Positions 35,422-45,156 of a stretch of DNA of 64,000 bases are shown piece by piece (position 1 is the stretch's first letter; the number at the start of each line of letters is the position of its first letter). This DNA comes from Acidianus ambivalens. Its GTDB lineage: Archaea > Thermoproteota > Thermoprotei_A > Sulfolobales > Sulfolobaceae. Position numbers and translations under genes: made by a program. The notes below the pieces were generated by a model. It ran no database searches and had not been told where the DNA came from. It was given only the letters and a program-made list of their open reading frames with translations. The stretch is from the NCBI RefSeq assembly GCF_009729015.1, contig NZ_CP045482.1:616001-680000 (forward strand), read 5' to 3'.

Positions 35422-36411
35422 CTATACCTTATTAACAATCCACGCAATTCCTTTACCTATTTCTCTTATTGATAGCAAATTGTAATCCCCTCCATAAGTC
35501 CTAATAATTATATGTCTAATTCCCTTCATTTCCATTATGCTTAAGGCTTTAGATACGCTTTCTGCTTCCTCTAATATAGGAATATCATACCTAACTTCTA
35601 TTGTAGAATTATCGCTTTTACCTTCAGAAATCATCCTTATTCCGTCCTTTAGTGTGAAGATTCCGGGCTTTTCTCCAATTACTAGTCCGGCCTTCCTCTT
35701 TTCTTTCAAAAGCTTTGTGACTGCTTCACGTAATGTGGAGTTGCTCTCTAGAACAACGGGATCCATAAAGAGGAAATCGGAAATCTTCCTTTCTCCCTTT
35801 AATGTATGTATCTCTAGACCTTTTTGTTTAATTATACTACTTACTGCCAATCCTCTTAGGCAATCCCTTAAAGATATTATTCCCGTCACGTATTCTCTAT
35901 CGTCGACTACGGGAAGGTGAGAAATTCCTTTCTCCAACATTAAGTCTAAAGCTTGAGATAATGTAAACCTTTCATTAATAGTTATTGCCTCTTTAAACTC
36001 CACTTTATTACTTCCATTTATAAAAGAGTTTAACACGTCTGTCTCGGTAGCAATTAATCTTTTTGGAGCTAGTACCGAACCTATCTTCCTTTCGTGCATA
36101 ATTTTCGCTATTTCAACTAAGCTAGGGTTATTAACAATAATAGGTTTTCTAGCATATCTCCATACTCTCTGTATGGTTACCTTTGCTCTTAATGGCACTT
36201 CGTTTACGTCTGACAATACGATAATGCAAGAGTAAGGGCATGCTCTTTCGCAGGCTTTACAACCAGTGCAGTCCCACGGTCTAACTAACTTTGCCAACCT
36301 TAATTCTCTGTCAACTACTAGGCACTTTGCTAATGCACAGGCTCTTTCGCACATGAAGCAACCCACGCATCTGTCTGCGTCAATTAATACTATAGGCTCC
36401 AAAGCTCTCAC
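35422..36411 (-). CDS. Ferredoxin-CBS domain protein of the iron-oxidation cluster
   Basis: A 329-residue cytoplasmic protein with two [4Fe-4S] motifs at the N-terminus (CVGCFMCERAC and CTGCKACERACPYSC), then four CBS-like segments (IMHERKIGSVLAP, LMLEKGISHLPVVDDREYVT, LLKEKRKAGLVIGE, IMEMKGIRHIIIRTYGG). CBS pairs bind adenine nucleotides, so electron transfer may respond to energy charge. Its start abuts the stop of the polyferredoxin gene, so the two probably work together. The ATG is one base from that stop. Confidence 0.8.
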   Translation of the reverse strand: MRALEPIVLIDADRCVGCFMCERACALAKCLVVDRELRLAKLVRPWDCTGCKACERACPYSCIIVLSDVNEVPLRAKVTIQRVWRYARKPIIVNNPSLVEIAKIMHERKIGSVLAPKRLIATETDVLNSFINGSNKVEFKEAITINERFTLSQALDLMLEKGISHLPVVDDREYVTGIISLRDCLRGLAVSSIIKQKGLEIHTLKGERKISDFLFMDPVVLESNSTLREAVTKLLKEKRKAGLVIGEKPGIFTLKDGIRMISEGKSDNSTIEVRYDIPILEEAESVSKALSIMEMKGIRHIIIRTYGGDYNLLSIREIGKGIAWIVNKV

Positions 36412-38209
36412 CTAGAACGGAGGCTGAGCCTGCAAGGGATTATACAATAGGTTGCCCAAGTATTTATTATAGAACGGCATTGCGGGATTCATTGGACTTG
36501 ACATCCAATAGGTTATTAATACGAAAGATCCTCCCAGCGTAATTATTGGTATTAAATAGTTATTCAGCGGAACTCCGTCGTATTCTGAAAGCCTTCTTGC
36601 TGCCTTAATGGATAAGTATATTCCGAAAATGTTTATTGCCTCCATGATTAGTAATGCCCACCATTCAGCGGTTGCGCTACAAGGATTGCTTCCCAATTTA
36701 TGTAAAATTGAACCCCACAACGTTTCTCTTAATGTCAAATGTACTCCCGTAGGGCTAAATATTTCATTAAGTATGAGTAAAGATCCTCCTACGAACTTAG
36801 GTATATTTCTAGATAATATTGTAGCAGCAAATAACGGAATTAATGAGTAAGATATCGACGTGAACTTCCATTTATTTCCTCTTGAGGATAAAGTAACTAT
36901 GATTATAGGTACCAGATTTAGCATTGCGTAATCTAAAGGCATTGGATACCCGTTTGTTAACCAACCATATTTGTTTAAACCTTCTCCTAACACGTTTGCA
37001 ATACTTACCCAACCTGTAACCTGACTTAACCAATGGTCTAGGAAGGCGTAAAGAGGTAATGCGTTGAAGAATTGGAAGAAAACTACTCCCAGTAATATCA
37101 GCACCGAGAGGGCAACGTCAAATCTCTTCCTATTTACGAATAGATCGTCCAACCAAGGGAATCTCTTAATTGGAACATCTATATTATCGTGAGGACAAGC
37201 TTTATAACAATCGGTAGCCATTCCGCAAAAGCCAGCGTTTTCTTTGCTTCCCGGAGACGCGAACCACGGGCATCCGTGGAATTTTTCATTTCCCCTCATG
37301 CAGTCCTTCGTGGCACAATTTTTGCATTTTTCTTGATCTTTAACTCTGAAAGTCCCTAAAGGGGAGATCATTGTTGTCACCGCTAATGGGGCACTTAATG
37401 GGCAAATTGTTCTGCAGAAGGTTCGTTCTTGAAAAAGTAAAGCTATTGTCACTTCGAGTAGTGCAATGTATATTAAAACTACTGAAGTTAACATAGGTAA
37501 CCCGGGTCCGCCTATGTTGTAGAACTCTTCTATCCATGTTAGAATTGAAAATCCTATTGCAGAATATAAGATCGTCGAGTACTTTAAAGGCCACCTTAAT
37601 CTTTTGCCTAGCTTCTTACTTGTCTTTTTCCAAGGGTGCAACCTTTGTAGCCATTCCGCTTGTCCGCTGAATGGACAAGTTTGACACCAAGTTCTCCCGT
37701 TAGCAATCCACGTTAATAACCAAAGTAAAGGAAACCATAATAGCCAACTTATATCGGGAGCAAAGTTGACTAGGTTTAATCCAGCGTTATTTAAGCTCTG
37801 AACTCCAATTAGCCCAGAAACCATTACAATATAAAAGACTATGAATGAAGGTAGAATTATCATAAAATGTGCCCATCTCTTTTTAAAGAATTTAGATAGT
37901 AACCTATTAGACAGCAATGAAGGTTTGTGCTCGCATTTAGTACTTGTACTTATCTTTATCTGGTTTGGATTAGTTACGAATATCCAAGAATTGTCATGTC
38001 CTTTGTGAATTAGGTCTATCCCTAAGTTAACTAGTAATATTGCCAATAACGTTGTGAATATCAGAAGTTCCCCTTCTATTAATAGAGGATTCTTAATGAA
38101 GATTATGGTAATCCAAGTTGCAATTCCAGAGAGAATTGAAGAAATAAAAAATGATATATTAAACTTTGTCTCATATTGCTTTAATCGTTTATATATTTCT
38201 ACTTCGCAT
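36412..38209 (-). CDS. Membrane polyferredoxin of the fox-type cluster, 5' end frameshifted or misread
   Basis: The clear frame (544 residues) begins at a TTG at 38046, but the same frame upstream continues as coding for 50 more residues (LKQYETKFNISFFISSILSG, then IATWITIIFIKN), including a membrane helix. The only good start is ATG 38209, with a TATA box 25 bases upstream, one base out of frame within an ATATATA run. The body has about ten membrane segments and Cys clusters of 4Fe-4S type (WCQTCPFSG, CRTICPLSA, CKNCATKDCMRGNEKFHGCP, CGMATDCYKACP), as in NapH/CcoG-like proteins. It probably passes electrons between quinone or iron-oxidation chain and soluble carriers; it may correspond to the gene called foxG. 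Confidence 0.75.
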
Positions 38210-38463
38210 TTTTTAAGTAATTATCGCTTAAAAATTTTTCTCTAAGATAAGGATTTTTACTTAAATTAAGTAAATAAACCTAATTTAGATGAGTTAATGT
38301 AAGACGGAAGAGGGCGGTTTTGTAGACTGCACCAATTTTTATTAACTTACTTCTAACACTTGAATCTATTGAAGACCTTATCATTTAAGAAGAAGAAAAT
38401 TGAACTAGCCTGCGAGGAGGAGAAGAAAAAATTGATTATTGATTAAATTTAAGAAAAAAGATT

Positions 38464-40221
38464 TTACTTGTTTGCCTTAATAGTTCCTCCTTCTAGTTTA
38501 TCTCCTCCCGTCGAGGATTTAACTGCCTTAGCCCCTGTAGGTGTGGCGACAGAAGTTTCAGATGACCGTTCTTCCGGTATTAATATCCTTATCATTCCGT
38601 CAGCTGGAAGGGCTATTGGCATTTCTTCTTCCTTGTATCCTTCCCTTCTCATGCCTAATCTTTCTAATGCTATTGTCTGCACTGCCCAGAGCGGTATATC
38701 TGTTTGTTTAACTTTCTCTCCGTACAATAGTGTTAGTATTAAGTTGTAAGCAAATATGATAGTAGCGAATCCTGCTAGCCATCCACCTATCATTGCCATC
38801 TGATAATAAACTTCATAGAAAGCAGGCCACGCTACTTCTCTTCTAATGGCTCCGTAGAATCCGCCAATAGCGAAGGAAGTCACTAATAGTCCCATTCCTG
38901 CTTCCCAACCCCAGAAGTGCAACCAACCTAGTTTCTCACTATACCACTTTCTTCCCCATAAGTCTGGACCTACAACGTATAAAACTCCTAGCAAGCCTCC
39001 TACGCTATACAATGCTAACATTATGTGGAAGTGACTGGGCAACCATATAGTATTATGTACTGTGGGGTCTACTGAAGGTGTTGGTTGCGTAGGTTCTGCT
39101 TGTATTCCTCCAACTATGTTCCATACTGCTGCGGCATATATAAATGCTAATCCTACATCCCACTTTAGCTTTCTAGGATCTCCTAGGGTAATGAAGAATA
39201 ATAACCACAAAGCCGCAAAAGGTATTGCTATTAATGCAGTAGAAGTTTGAGCAAATATGTCTCTCAATATTAATGGCCATGGGTCATCTACTAAGTGGTG
39301 AACGTAAACGCTTGCACCTAAAACGAAGAGGACAGGAATTAACCATCTTGCAAATCTAACACTATAAATGGGCCTCTTTGCATATAACGGCACTATTGCT
39401 ATTATTGCTCCAGTAAGCGTATATGGAGCGAAATACACTAGTGGATGATCTGCAAACCAGAACAAACCTTTCCATATTTCGGCATTAGGTACTCCGAATA
39501 AATATAACCCGATACCTCCTATCGGTGAGAGTAGACTCCATATTGTGTCTATAAATACTGAAATGTTAGCTAATGCCATCATTATCATATCCATGACTAT
39601 GAAGCCTATAGCTGTAGGAACCAGTTTACCTTGTATTCTACCTAGGAAGGAAGTTCCCAAAACTGAAGCCATCTCCATCCATTCGCCTATTACCATTAAA
39701 GCGTAGCCTATGTACCACGTTGGCGAAGCCTTCAACGGGTTCAAGAAAGTGAATAAGTACTGATTTTCCACTCCTCCTAGATTCATCATAAATAATCCTA
39801 TAGTAGCAATCCATAATCCGGCATTAGCTATTTTAGGCCATTTTATTAGTCTAGAACCGTTAAGTGCCGGGATCATGTAGAAGGAAACAGCGAAAACTGT
39901 AGAGAAGACTGCACCGAATATCATGTCCATTACGTGATTTGTCATTGCCTGGAAGTAATATTGTGGGCATACTATGACTGGCAATCCCTGACTGCATAAG
40001 CCGGCTTGAGTACGCAAGAATAATGCAAATGCTCCACCTACAAAAAGCCAGGCTATTGCAAATAATATGTTTTTTAACGCTAGCATTTTGTATTCTTCAG
40101 TGTAGAAAATCTTTACTAATGCTGACCTTTTAGCTTCTCTAGCTTTCACTTCCTCATATTCTCTTGCCCATTCAGATAATTGCTCTAATTCCCTACGCCT
40201 AATTTCCTCTCTTGAAGCCAT
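38464..40221 (-). CDS. foxA: Haem-copper oxidase subunit I (FoxA-like)
   Basis: A 585-residue oxidase core subunit with about 12 membrane segments that reduces oxygen at a haem-CuB site. Ligands seen: H96 (TNHVMDM, low-spin haem), H259 with Y263 (FADHPLVYF, CuB with Tyr cross-link), H308-H309 (VHHLVDD) and H397/H399 (LPSHFHIML). The usual Glu of HPEVY is Leu here. It has its own leaderless promoter (TTAAATATT about 30 bases upstream). Association with the divergent subunit II and CbsA-like genes matches the fox clusters of iron-oxidising Sulfolobales. Confidence 0.85.
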   Translation of the reverse strand: MASREEIRRRELEQLSEWAREYEEVKAREAKRSALVKIFYTEEYKMLALKNILFAIAWLFVGGAFALFLRTQAGLCSQGLPVIVCPQYYFQAMTNHVMDMIFGAVFSTVFAVSFYMIPALNGSRLIKWPKIANAGLWIATIGLFMMNLGGVENQYLFTFLNPLKASPTWYIGYALMVIGEWMEMASVLGTSFLGRIQGKLVPTAIGFIVMDMIMMALANISVFIDTIWSLLSPIGGIGLYLFGVPNAEIWKGLFWFADHPLVYFAPYTLTGAIIAIVPLYAKRPIYSVRFARWLIPVLFVLGASVYVHHLVDDPWPLILRDIFAQTSTALIAIPFAALWLLFFITLGDPRKLKWDVGLAFIYAAAVWNIVGGIQAEPTQPTPSVDPTVHNTIWLPSHFHIMLALYSVGGLLGVLYVVGPDLWGRKWYSEKLGWLHFWGWEAGMGLLVTSFAIGGFYGAIRREVAWPAFYEVYYQMAMIGGWLAGFATIIFAYNLILTLLYGEKVKQTDIPLWAVQTIALERLGMRREGYKEEEMPIALPADGMIRILIPEERSSETSVATPTGAKAVKSSTGGDKLEGGTIKANK

Positions 40222-40290
40222 ACTATGTTAAATAACGTAATTATAATATTTAAGTTTTTACGCTAAAAGTAGAAAGGATAAGTTAAAAAA

Positions 40291-42135
40291 TTATTTTTTA
40301 ATATTTATTCTACATACAGAAGGCAATTTATATGCAATGTATAAGACAGAGGCAAAAAGTAAGGAATCTGCCGTAAGGGATAAAATTAACTGGCTAGAAA
40401 AACTGTAAAGTGCAGAAAAGCCTAAATTAAACGACAATAAAGCCGTTGCATAGGCAGATATTGCACATTGAGGACAAATCCCTATGGCTCCTAATGCTAG
40501 GGAAGATAACCCACCTTTTGGAAATTGTCTTCTGGAAGCGTAATATAGCTTTACTGCGGATATTATGTAACCGCCCATAATTGATACTGCCAAAAGTTGG
40601 AGTATTTTCAATGGGTCAAATTCTATTCCAATAAAAGGTGGATAATATATAAGCACTGAAGGTGCACCCAACGGCATACCGAACATGAATACGTAAAAGT
40701 GTGGATAAGGAAATCCGTTAACGTCAAAGTGCACTATTCCACCTAATATTAGGTTAATGATAGCGTAAATTAACGTAAAAGTTTTGAAATCCTTCCTTGA
40801 AACCTTGGGCGGGTTAAATTTGAATTTAATTATCTCATATATTCCATAACTTAGTGAAACTAATCCTGCTATCATTAGGGAAGTTGTAATAAGGGTCATT
40901 TCCACCAGGAAGTCGTAATCAAAGCCATTATAATCTACATAATCGCAAACGTGAGTAATGAAGAAAGCTATTTGAGTAAGGAGAGTTAATGTGCCTAGAA
41001 TTATCCAAGTTAACCCTGGAGTTTCTCTTACGTTAATTCTGATCCTTTCCAAGTTTATTTCTGACATTGAATCTCTCAAGTATTGAAGGTAATATATCCC
41101 TGCATACCACGCTATTGGAGTCCCTATAATCCATGTGTATATCCATATTTGTAAAAGTTGCGAAAAGCTAAAATTAAAGAAGGGTATTGGATAACCTAGG
41201 ATTAGAGAAATAGGCCCGGGCATTATCATAGTCCACGCAGTTACGTGCATTATGCCCAGTCTTGCCCACTTCTTCATTGCTCTAAAACCTAACTCTCCTA
41301 GAATACCAGCAAGTAATGAGATAGGAAGGACTATTATGGAATTATAAACGAGTGGAAATGCTATTATTTCGCCTACGAGGATGGACACGCTTATAGGGAA
41401 GAATACCTTATTACTTTCCTTTTTCAGTAGGGCACTTGCAATTAGTCCTCCTGCAAAAGTGTAACCTATTATCCTTACTAAACTGAAGGCCGGAGAAGGG
41501 GGAATCAAAGTTAAGACTAAGATTATGACGGCAGCAATGCTTAACTTTGTTCTAGACTTTATAGATTTAGGGAAAGGATTCTTACCGTTAACTTCGTTAT
41601 ACAACACGAACGTTGATAGTGTAAGTAGAGAGATTGCAAGGATAACTAGGCTTTCAGATAGTCTATCCATAAAGGAGATAGAAAAAAGGAAAGGTAATGA
41701 AACTGCTGCAGAGCTTATGAGCCCAGTGAATAACTCGCAAGAACACGATAGAGAGGTCGCTATTAAACCTAAAGATGCCACTAGTCCTTTTCTTGCGCCC
41801 AACTTTAATAATCTGTAATAAATTATGTAAAGAGTCACGTTTAGGCCTACCAAAAAGGATAAGAAAATTGATATTACTAGAGATAGAGGAGTTATTGCCC
41901 AGGTCATAAAGCTGGATGTAAGGCTTATGAAAAATGGCCCCCATAATGGGAAAGGTAAGCATGAGGGATTAATAGGAGGCGAAGTTGATAACACGAAGTT
42001 TACTCCGGATGGGAGAACTATTCTAGTGAAAATTAGTAATCTATCTGTATATTGGAAGAAAAAGAAATATAATATAGAAGTAACTAAAAAAATATATTTA
42101 TATGGCTTGGAACGAATTGCGTCAATAATTTCCAT
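40291..42135 (-). CDS. Large polytopic membrane protein of the fox-type cluster
   Basis: A 614-residue protein with about 14-16 membrane segments. Conserved-looking Cys sites in membrane loops (ATSLSCSCELFTGL and GICPQCAISAYAT) and several His in outside loops (THVCDYVDYNGF, IVHFDVNGFPYPHFYVF) suggest metal or haem binding. It is translationally coupled to the 51-residue gene by TAATG and lies upstream of subunit I. Function unknown; a role in electron transfer or oxidase assembly is inferred from position. Confidence 0.6.
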   Translation of the reverse strand: MEIIDAIRSKPYKYIFLVTSILYFFFFQYTDRLLIFTRIVLPSGVNFVLSTSPPINPSCLPFPLWGPFFISLTSSFMTWAITPLSLVISIFLSFLVGLNVTLYIIYYRLLKLGARKGLVASLGLIATSLSCSCELFTGLISSAAVSLPFLFSISFMDRLSESLVILAISLLTLSTFVLYNEVNGKNPFPKSIKSRTKLSIAAVIILVLTLIPPSPAFSLVRIIGYTFAGGLIASALLKKESNKVFFPISVSILVGEIIAFPLVYNSIIVLPISLLAGILGELGFRAMKKWARLGIMHVTAWTMIMPGPISLILGYPIPFFNFSFSQLLQIWIYTWIIGTPIAWYAGIYYLQYLRDSMSEINLERIRINVRETPGLTWIILGTLTLLTQIAFFITHVCDYVDYNGFDYDFLVEMTLITTSLMIAGLVSLSYGIYEIIKFKFNPPKVSRKDFKTFTLIYAIINLILGGIVHFDVNGFPYPHFYVFMFGMPLGAPSVLIYYPPFIGIEFDPLKILQLLAVSIMGGYIISAVKLYYASRRQFPKGGLSSLALGAIGICPQCAISAYATALLSFNLGFSALYSFSSQLILSLTADSLLFASVLYIAYKLPSVCRINIKK

Positions 42136-42290
42136 TACTCGCCTGCCTCCTGCCTTGCAATTTGCATAGGATCTACTTGAGGGTCTTTATCAGCCTTAAT
42201 TATTAGCAGGATATACCATATTGGATATATTAAAGCCATTAGTAAAAAACTAACAATCCATAGGTCTGCTTCACTTTCGAATATAGCCAT
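42135..42290 (-). CDS. Small membrane protein (51 residues)
   Basis: ATG 42290 is preceded by a strong ribosome site GGAGGCGAT and the frame ends in TAATG overlapping the next gene. One membrane helix (IVSFLLMALIYPIWYILLII) then a charged tail (KADKDPQVDPMQIARQEAGE). The shape recalls small oxidase-associated subunits. An internal cistron position explains why an RBS, unlike most genes here, is present. Confidence 0.65.
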   Translation of the reverse strand: MAIFESEADLWIVSFLLMALIYPIWYILLIIKADKDPQVDPMQIARQEAGE

Positions 42291-42355
42291 AATATCGCCT
42301 CCTTAATTAAACTTTGAAAAAATACGTTAAAAAACTTATCTAAAAAAGATTTGAC

Positions 42356-42958
42356 TTAAAATAAGTTAAGATCCTTAAGCCATTTAACCATGTAAAAAGT
42401 CGATGGTATGAAGGCCATTGCAAATAGGAAGTATGCTGTATCTATGAATTGAGATGTGGGATAGACCGGGTATAAGTTTGTTTGATAATACGCTCCTAAT
42501 TCCAAAAATATTTCCGCCATGCTTGCCATCATGCTAAATATTGCAAAGATAGTTATACTCTTCCAAACGTTAGTCATTCCATACCATCCTATACCTCCCA
42601 TTAGACCAGCCACTATAAACATCGAAAGTTGTAATATTCTGGCAGTAGTTAAAATAACAGATAAATCGAAAGGTCCAGGAAAATACCAATAAGATACTAT
42701 TGAACCCGCAATTCCCCACCCTAGTACTAAGCCCCTCGTGGTGAAATTAAATTCTAGTAATCTTTTCACATATCCCTTTCTGAAAAGTTCATCCGCAAGC
42801 CATATTCCTAGTAGACCTGCTCCCCATACTGTAGTCATGTCGAAAGAAACCCTTATTATTTCTAGGACTCTGGCTAAACTGAGGGATAGAGGATTCAAGG
42901 AAGCTATTAGCATTGCTAAGCCAAAAAATAGATAGGACTTTTTGTCCCTCAACCCCAT
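42356..42958 (-). CDS. Membrane protein, DUF1404-like
   Basis: A 200-residue protein with about six membrane segments (AGLLGIWLADELFRKGYV, VLGWGIAGSIVSYWYFPGPF). The layout is like the Sulfolobales DUF1404 family, named here with caution. It overlaps the preceding 65-residue gene by ten bases and is in the leftward fox-type operon. Role unknown. Confidence 0.6.
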   Translation of the reverse strand: MGLRDKKSYLFFGLAMLIASLNPLSLSLARVLEIIRVSFDMTTVWGAGLLGIWLADELFRKGYVKRLLEFNFTTRGLVLGWGIAGSIVSYWYFPGPFDLSVILTTARILQLSMFIVAGLMGGIGWYGMTNVWKSITIFAIFSMMASMAEIFLELGAYYQTNLYPVYPTSQFIDTAYFLFAMAFIPSTFYMVKWLKDLNLF

Positions 42959-43146
42959 AACCCCATTAATAATCCTCCTAAAACTAGTACAGCTCCAGAT
43001 ATTGGGACCATAGCCACTAAAGCGTCATTCTCGTACTCTGAATATGGTAAGGTGAAAGTCAATAATATATCGGCTATCCATAACGATACACCTATTCCAG
43101 CGATTATAGCTCCTAGAACTCTTCTAGCAAATTTTACTCCTGCCAT
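42949..43146 (-). CDS. Small membrane protein (two helices)
   Basis: A 65-residue protein from ATG 43146 with two membrane helices (ARRVLGAIIAGIGVSLWIAD and VPISGAVLVLGGLLMGLWG). It resembles the 67-residue gene at 44551 and the 81-residue gene at 45751, suggesting a recurrent small-subunit type in this cluster. A TTTAAAT box lies just upstream. Confidence 0.6.
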   Translation of the reverse strand: MAGVKFARRVLGAIIAGIGVSLWIADILLTFTLPYSEYENDALVAMVPISGAVLVLGGLLMGLWG

Positions 43147-43282
43147 TTTTCATCATTTAAATCTTTATTTGGACTAGTTATAAATTTTTCGTGATTTTTC
43201 TTATTTTGGAAACTAGACTAATAAATACCTTTAATTCCAAGGGATTTTTAGGTCATCAGTCTAGAAGAGATTTCAACTTTAT

Positions 43283-44071
43283 CTACTTCTTAGTGTAAAT
43301 CTTATATTTTTCAAAAATAAAGAAATAGTAATACACCATTGTAAATGCTATAGCAATACAGAAGACGGGTTTCAAACTAATCGTAGATGTAAGTACAGAA
43401 AGGATTAAAACTGAGTAAATTAATTTCCAATTTTTCTCCGACTTCATAAATCCTAAGATTCCCAGAGCAATATCAATAATAATGGAGGACATTTTCCAAG
43501 CATTTATGTTAAATAATAGCGGTGGAAAGGAGGTTATTCCGATAAAAGGTATTAACATCATTAATTTATCATTATCATAATTATTTACGTACGCAATTAT
43601 AAAGAGTGATAACATTTCGATCATCATTGGATAAAAGAACCATATGCTATCTAAAGAAGACGAAACATCTTGTAGAGGAGAGCTAAAAATATTATTTCCA
43701 AATTGGGCCAAGGTGAACGTTGTTCCCATTAATGCCTCATTGATTACCAGCATTAGGGCTATAAAGTACCTATGAATATTGCTGATAGGATTTTTCTTCT
43801 CTTCTATTTCGTCTGCTATAGCAAAGAAATACCCTAGGATAACTATCATGAAAACCATATTTATTCCTACTGCTATTCCTAGAGTTAGTTCACTTGGCGA
43901 GTAAAGATATATTATTGCCCCTAACAGCATTAACGCCATCATTATAAGGGCAAAGTATGTGAAGAATACGTGAACATAATTCCTCATGACGTTCTCTACA
44001 AAGTATATTATTCCAATTATTGCAACAACCATTACTCCTGCTAATATACTCAATAAATATATGCTAACCAT
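43283..44071 (-). CDS. Polytopic membrane protein of the fox-type cluster
   Basis: A 262-residue protein with about eight membrane segments starting MVSIYLLSILAGVMVVAII and few charged loops (IADEIEEKKNPISNIHRY). It has only one Cys and a few His, so no obvious cofactor site. Follows two small genes on the same strand. Function unknown. Confidence 0.55.
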   Translation of the reverse strand: MVSIYLLSILAGVMVVAIIGIIYFVENVMRNYVHVFFTYFALIMMALMLLGAIIYLYSPSELTLGIAVGINMVFMIVILGYFFAIADEIEEKKNPISNIHRYFIALMLVINEALMGTTFTLAQFGNNIFSSPLQDVSSSLDSIWFFYPMMIEMLSLFIIAYVNNYDNDKLMMLIPFIGITSFPPLLFNINAWKMSSIIIDIALGILGFMKSEKNWKLIYSVLILSVLTSTISLKPVFCIAIAFTMVYYYFFIFEKYKIYTKK

Positions 44072-44101
44072 AAGTATATTTATTTTTTATAATTTTAAAA
44101 C

Positions 44102-44554
44102 TTAACTGACTTTCACAGTTATTACGTTACCGTCGCTAAAAACGATGGAATATGTCCCTGGAGATAACTTTGCTGGTATAAATATTGTGTCATCACCTAT
44201 GTAAACCTCGTCTGATTTGACGAAGGCTGCAGTAACTTTACCGTCACTGAGTACTACAGATTGCTTTATGTAAAAATACCTAACATCTAGCGTGTAAGAA
44301 GTATTTTTTATACATAATATAGTTAACTTCTCCTCTTGTAAATTGTTCAAATTTATCATAAGTCCTGTTATGTTTTCATCTTTTATAGACAATGTAGTAG
44401 AGTTATAAACTGAAATCAAAAAATTTCCGTATTTTTCGTTATAATTGGGCAAACCTTGAGATGGCGAAATAAGGGCAGATATCATAGGGTAAGTTAACAG
44501 TAGAATTCCTATGATGACTATTATAGTCAAAAAAATCAAGTATAACTTTTTCAT
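44102..44554 (-). CDS. Anchored extracytoplasmic beta-domain protein
   Basis: A 150-residue protein with an N-terminal membrane helix (LYLIFLTIIVIIGILLLTYP) and an outside beta-rich domain ending TIFIPAKLSPGTYSIVFSDG. It overlaps the upstream 67-residue gene by four bases. Asn-X-Thr/Ser sites agree with an outside location. It could bind an oxidase subunit or metal outside the membrane; this is a guess from position. Confidence 0.55.
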   Translation of the reverse strand: MKKLYLIFLTIIVIIGILLLTYPMISALISPSQGLPNYNEKYGNFLISVYNSTTLSIKDENITGLMINLNNLQEEKLTILCIKNTSYTLDVRYFYIKQSVVLSDGKVTAAFVKSDEVYIGDDTIFIPAKLSPGTYSIVFSDGNVITVKVS

Positions 44555-44754
44555 TTCTTCTGATATCCTCCAAACATGATTAGGGCTAGTCCAATTATTG
44601 ATAACACAAACGCGGCGAAGTCCAGGTTACCGTAGCTAAAAATAAAAGACGTTGGTCTTGACATAAAGACGTAGCCGTAGACTACGAATAATATTATGCC
44701 TATAGCTTCTATTACAGCTCCGGCTAATATAGGACCCCACATTTTTACATTCAT
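44551..44754 (-). CDS. Small membrane protein (two helices)
   Basis: A 67-residue protein with two helices (ILAGAVIEAIGIILFVVYGY and LDFAAFVLSIIGLALIMFGG) and the tail YQKK. First gene of the leftward operon; a TTTTTAAGG box lies about 30 bases upstream. Similar in design to the 81-residue gene in the divergent operon. Confidence 0.6.
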   Translation of the reverse strand: MNVKMWGPILAGAVIEAIGIILFVVYGYVFMSRPTSFIFSYGNLDFAAFVLSIIGLALIMFGGYQKK

Positions 44755-45156
44755 ATCAAGTTAAAAGTTTCATATTAAACCTTAAAAAGTTTTTCTTATT
44801 TTCGTTTATTTCGAATTTTTATAAATATATTTAATTAACTCTATTGCTTAAAACGTTTATTCGACAACCTAAAATATATAAAGTGCAAACAGTCACTGCA
44901 CAATTAGACAAAATTGTTAAATATAATAGAATTTTAACTAGATATAATGTTTAAACATGGCAAATTTGCTTAAAAGTATTTCGTAAACCCTGTTAATTAC
45001 AAAGGAGCAGTTCATACCTAAATTTAATTAAAAAGATTTAAAGATGCAAAACTTTTTATTCTTGCCTTTTTCATTAGTTAATTTATATTCCTTTTTATCA
45101 AAAACAACACAAATTTTTTAAGCTATCTAACTTATAGATGAAATTGGGGAAATGAA
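44755..45156. promoter_or_regulatory. Divergent control region of the two fox-type operons
   Basis: About 400 AT-rich bases between the leftward 67-residue gene and the rightward subunit II gene. TATA-like boxes lie at about 44784 (minus) and 45113-45122 (plus). No clear palindrome seen. Shared control of both operons by iron would act here. Confidence 0.5.

Noticed and set aside
38054..38245. 63-residue plus-strand frame
   Set aside because: Antisense to the 5' end of the polyferredoxin gene.
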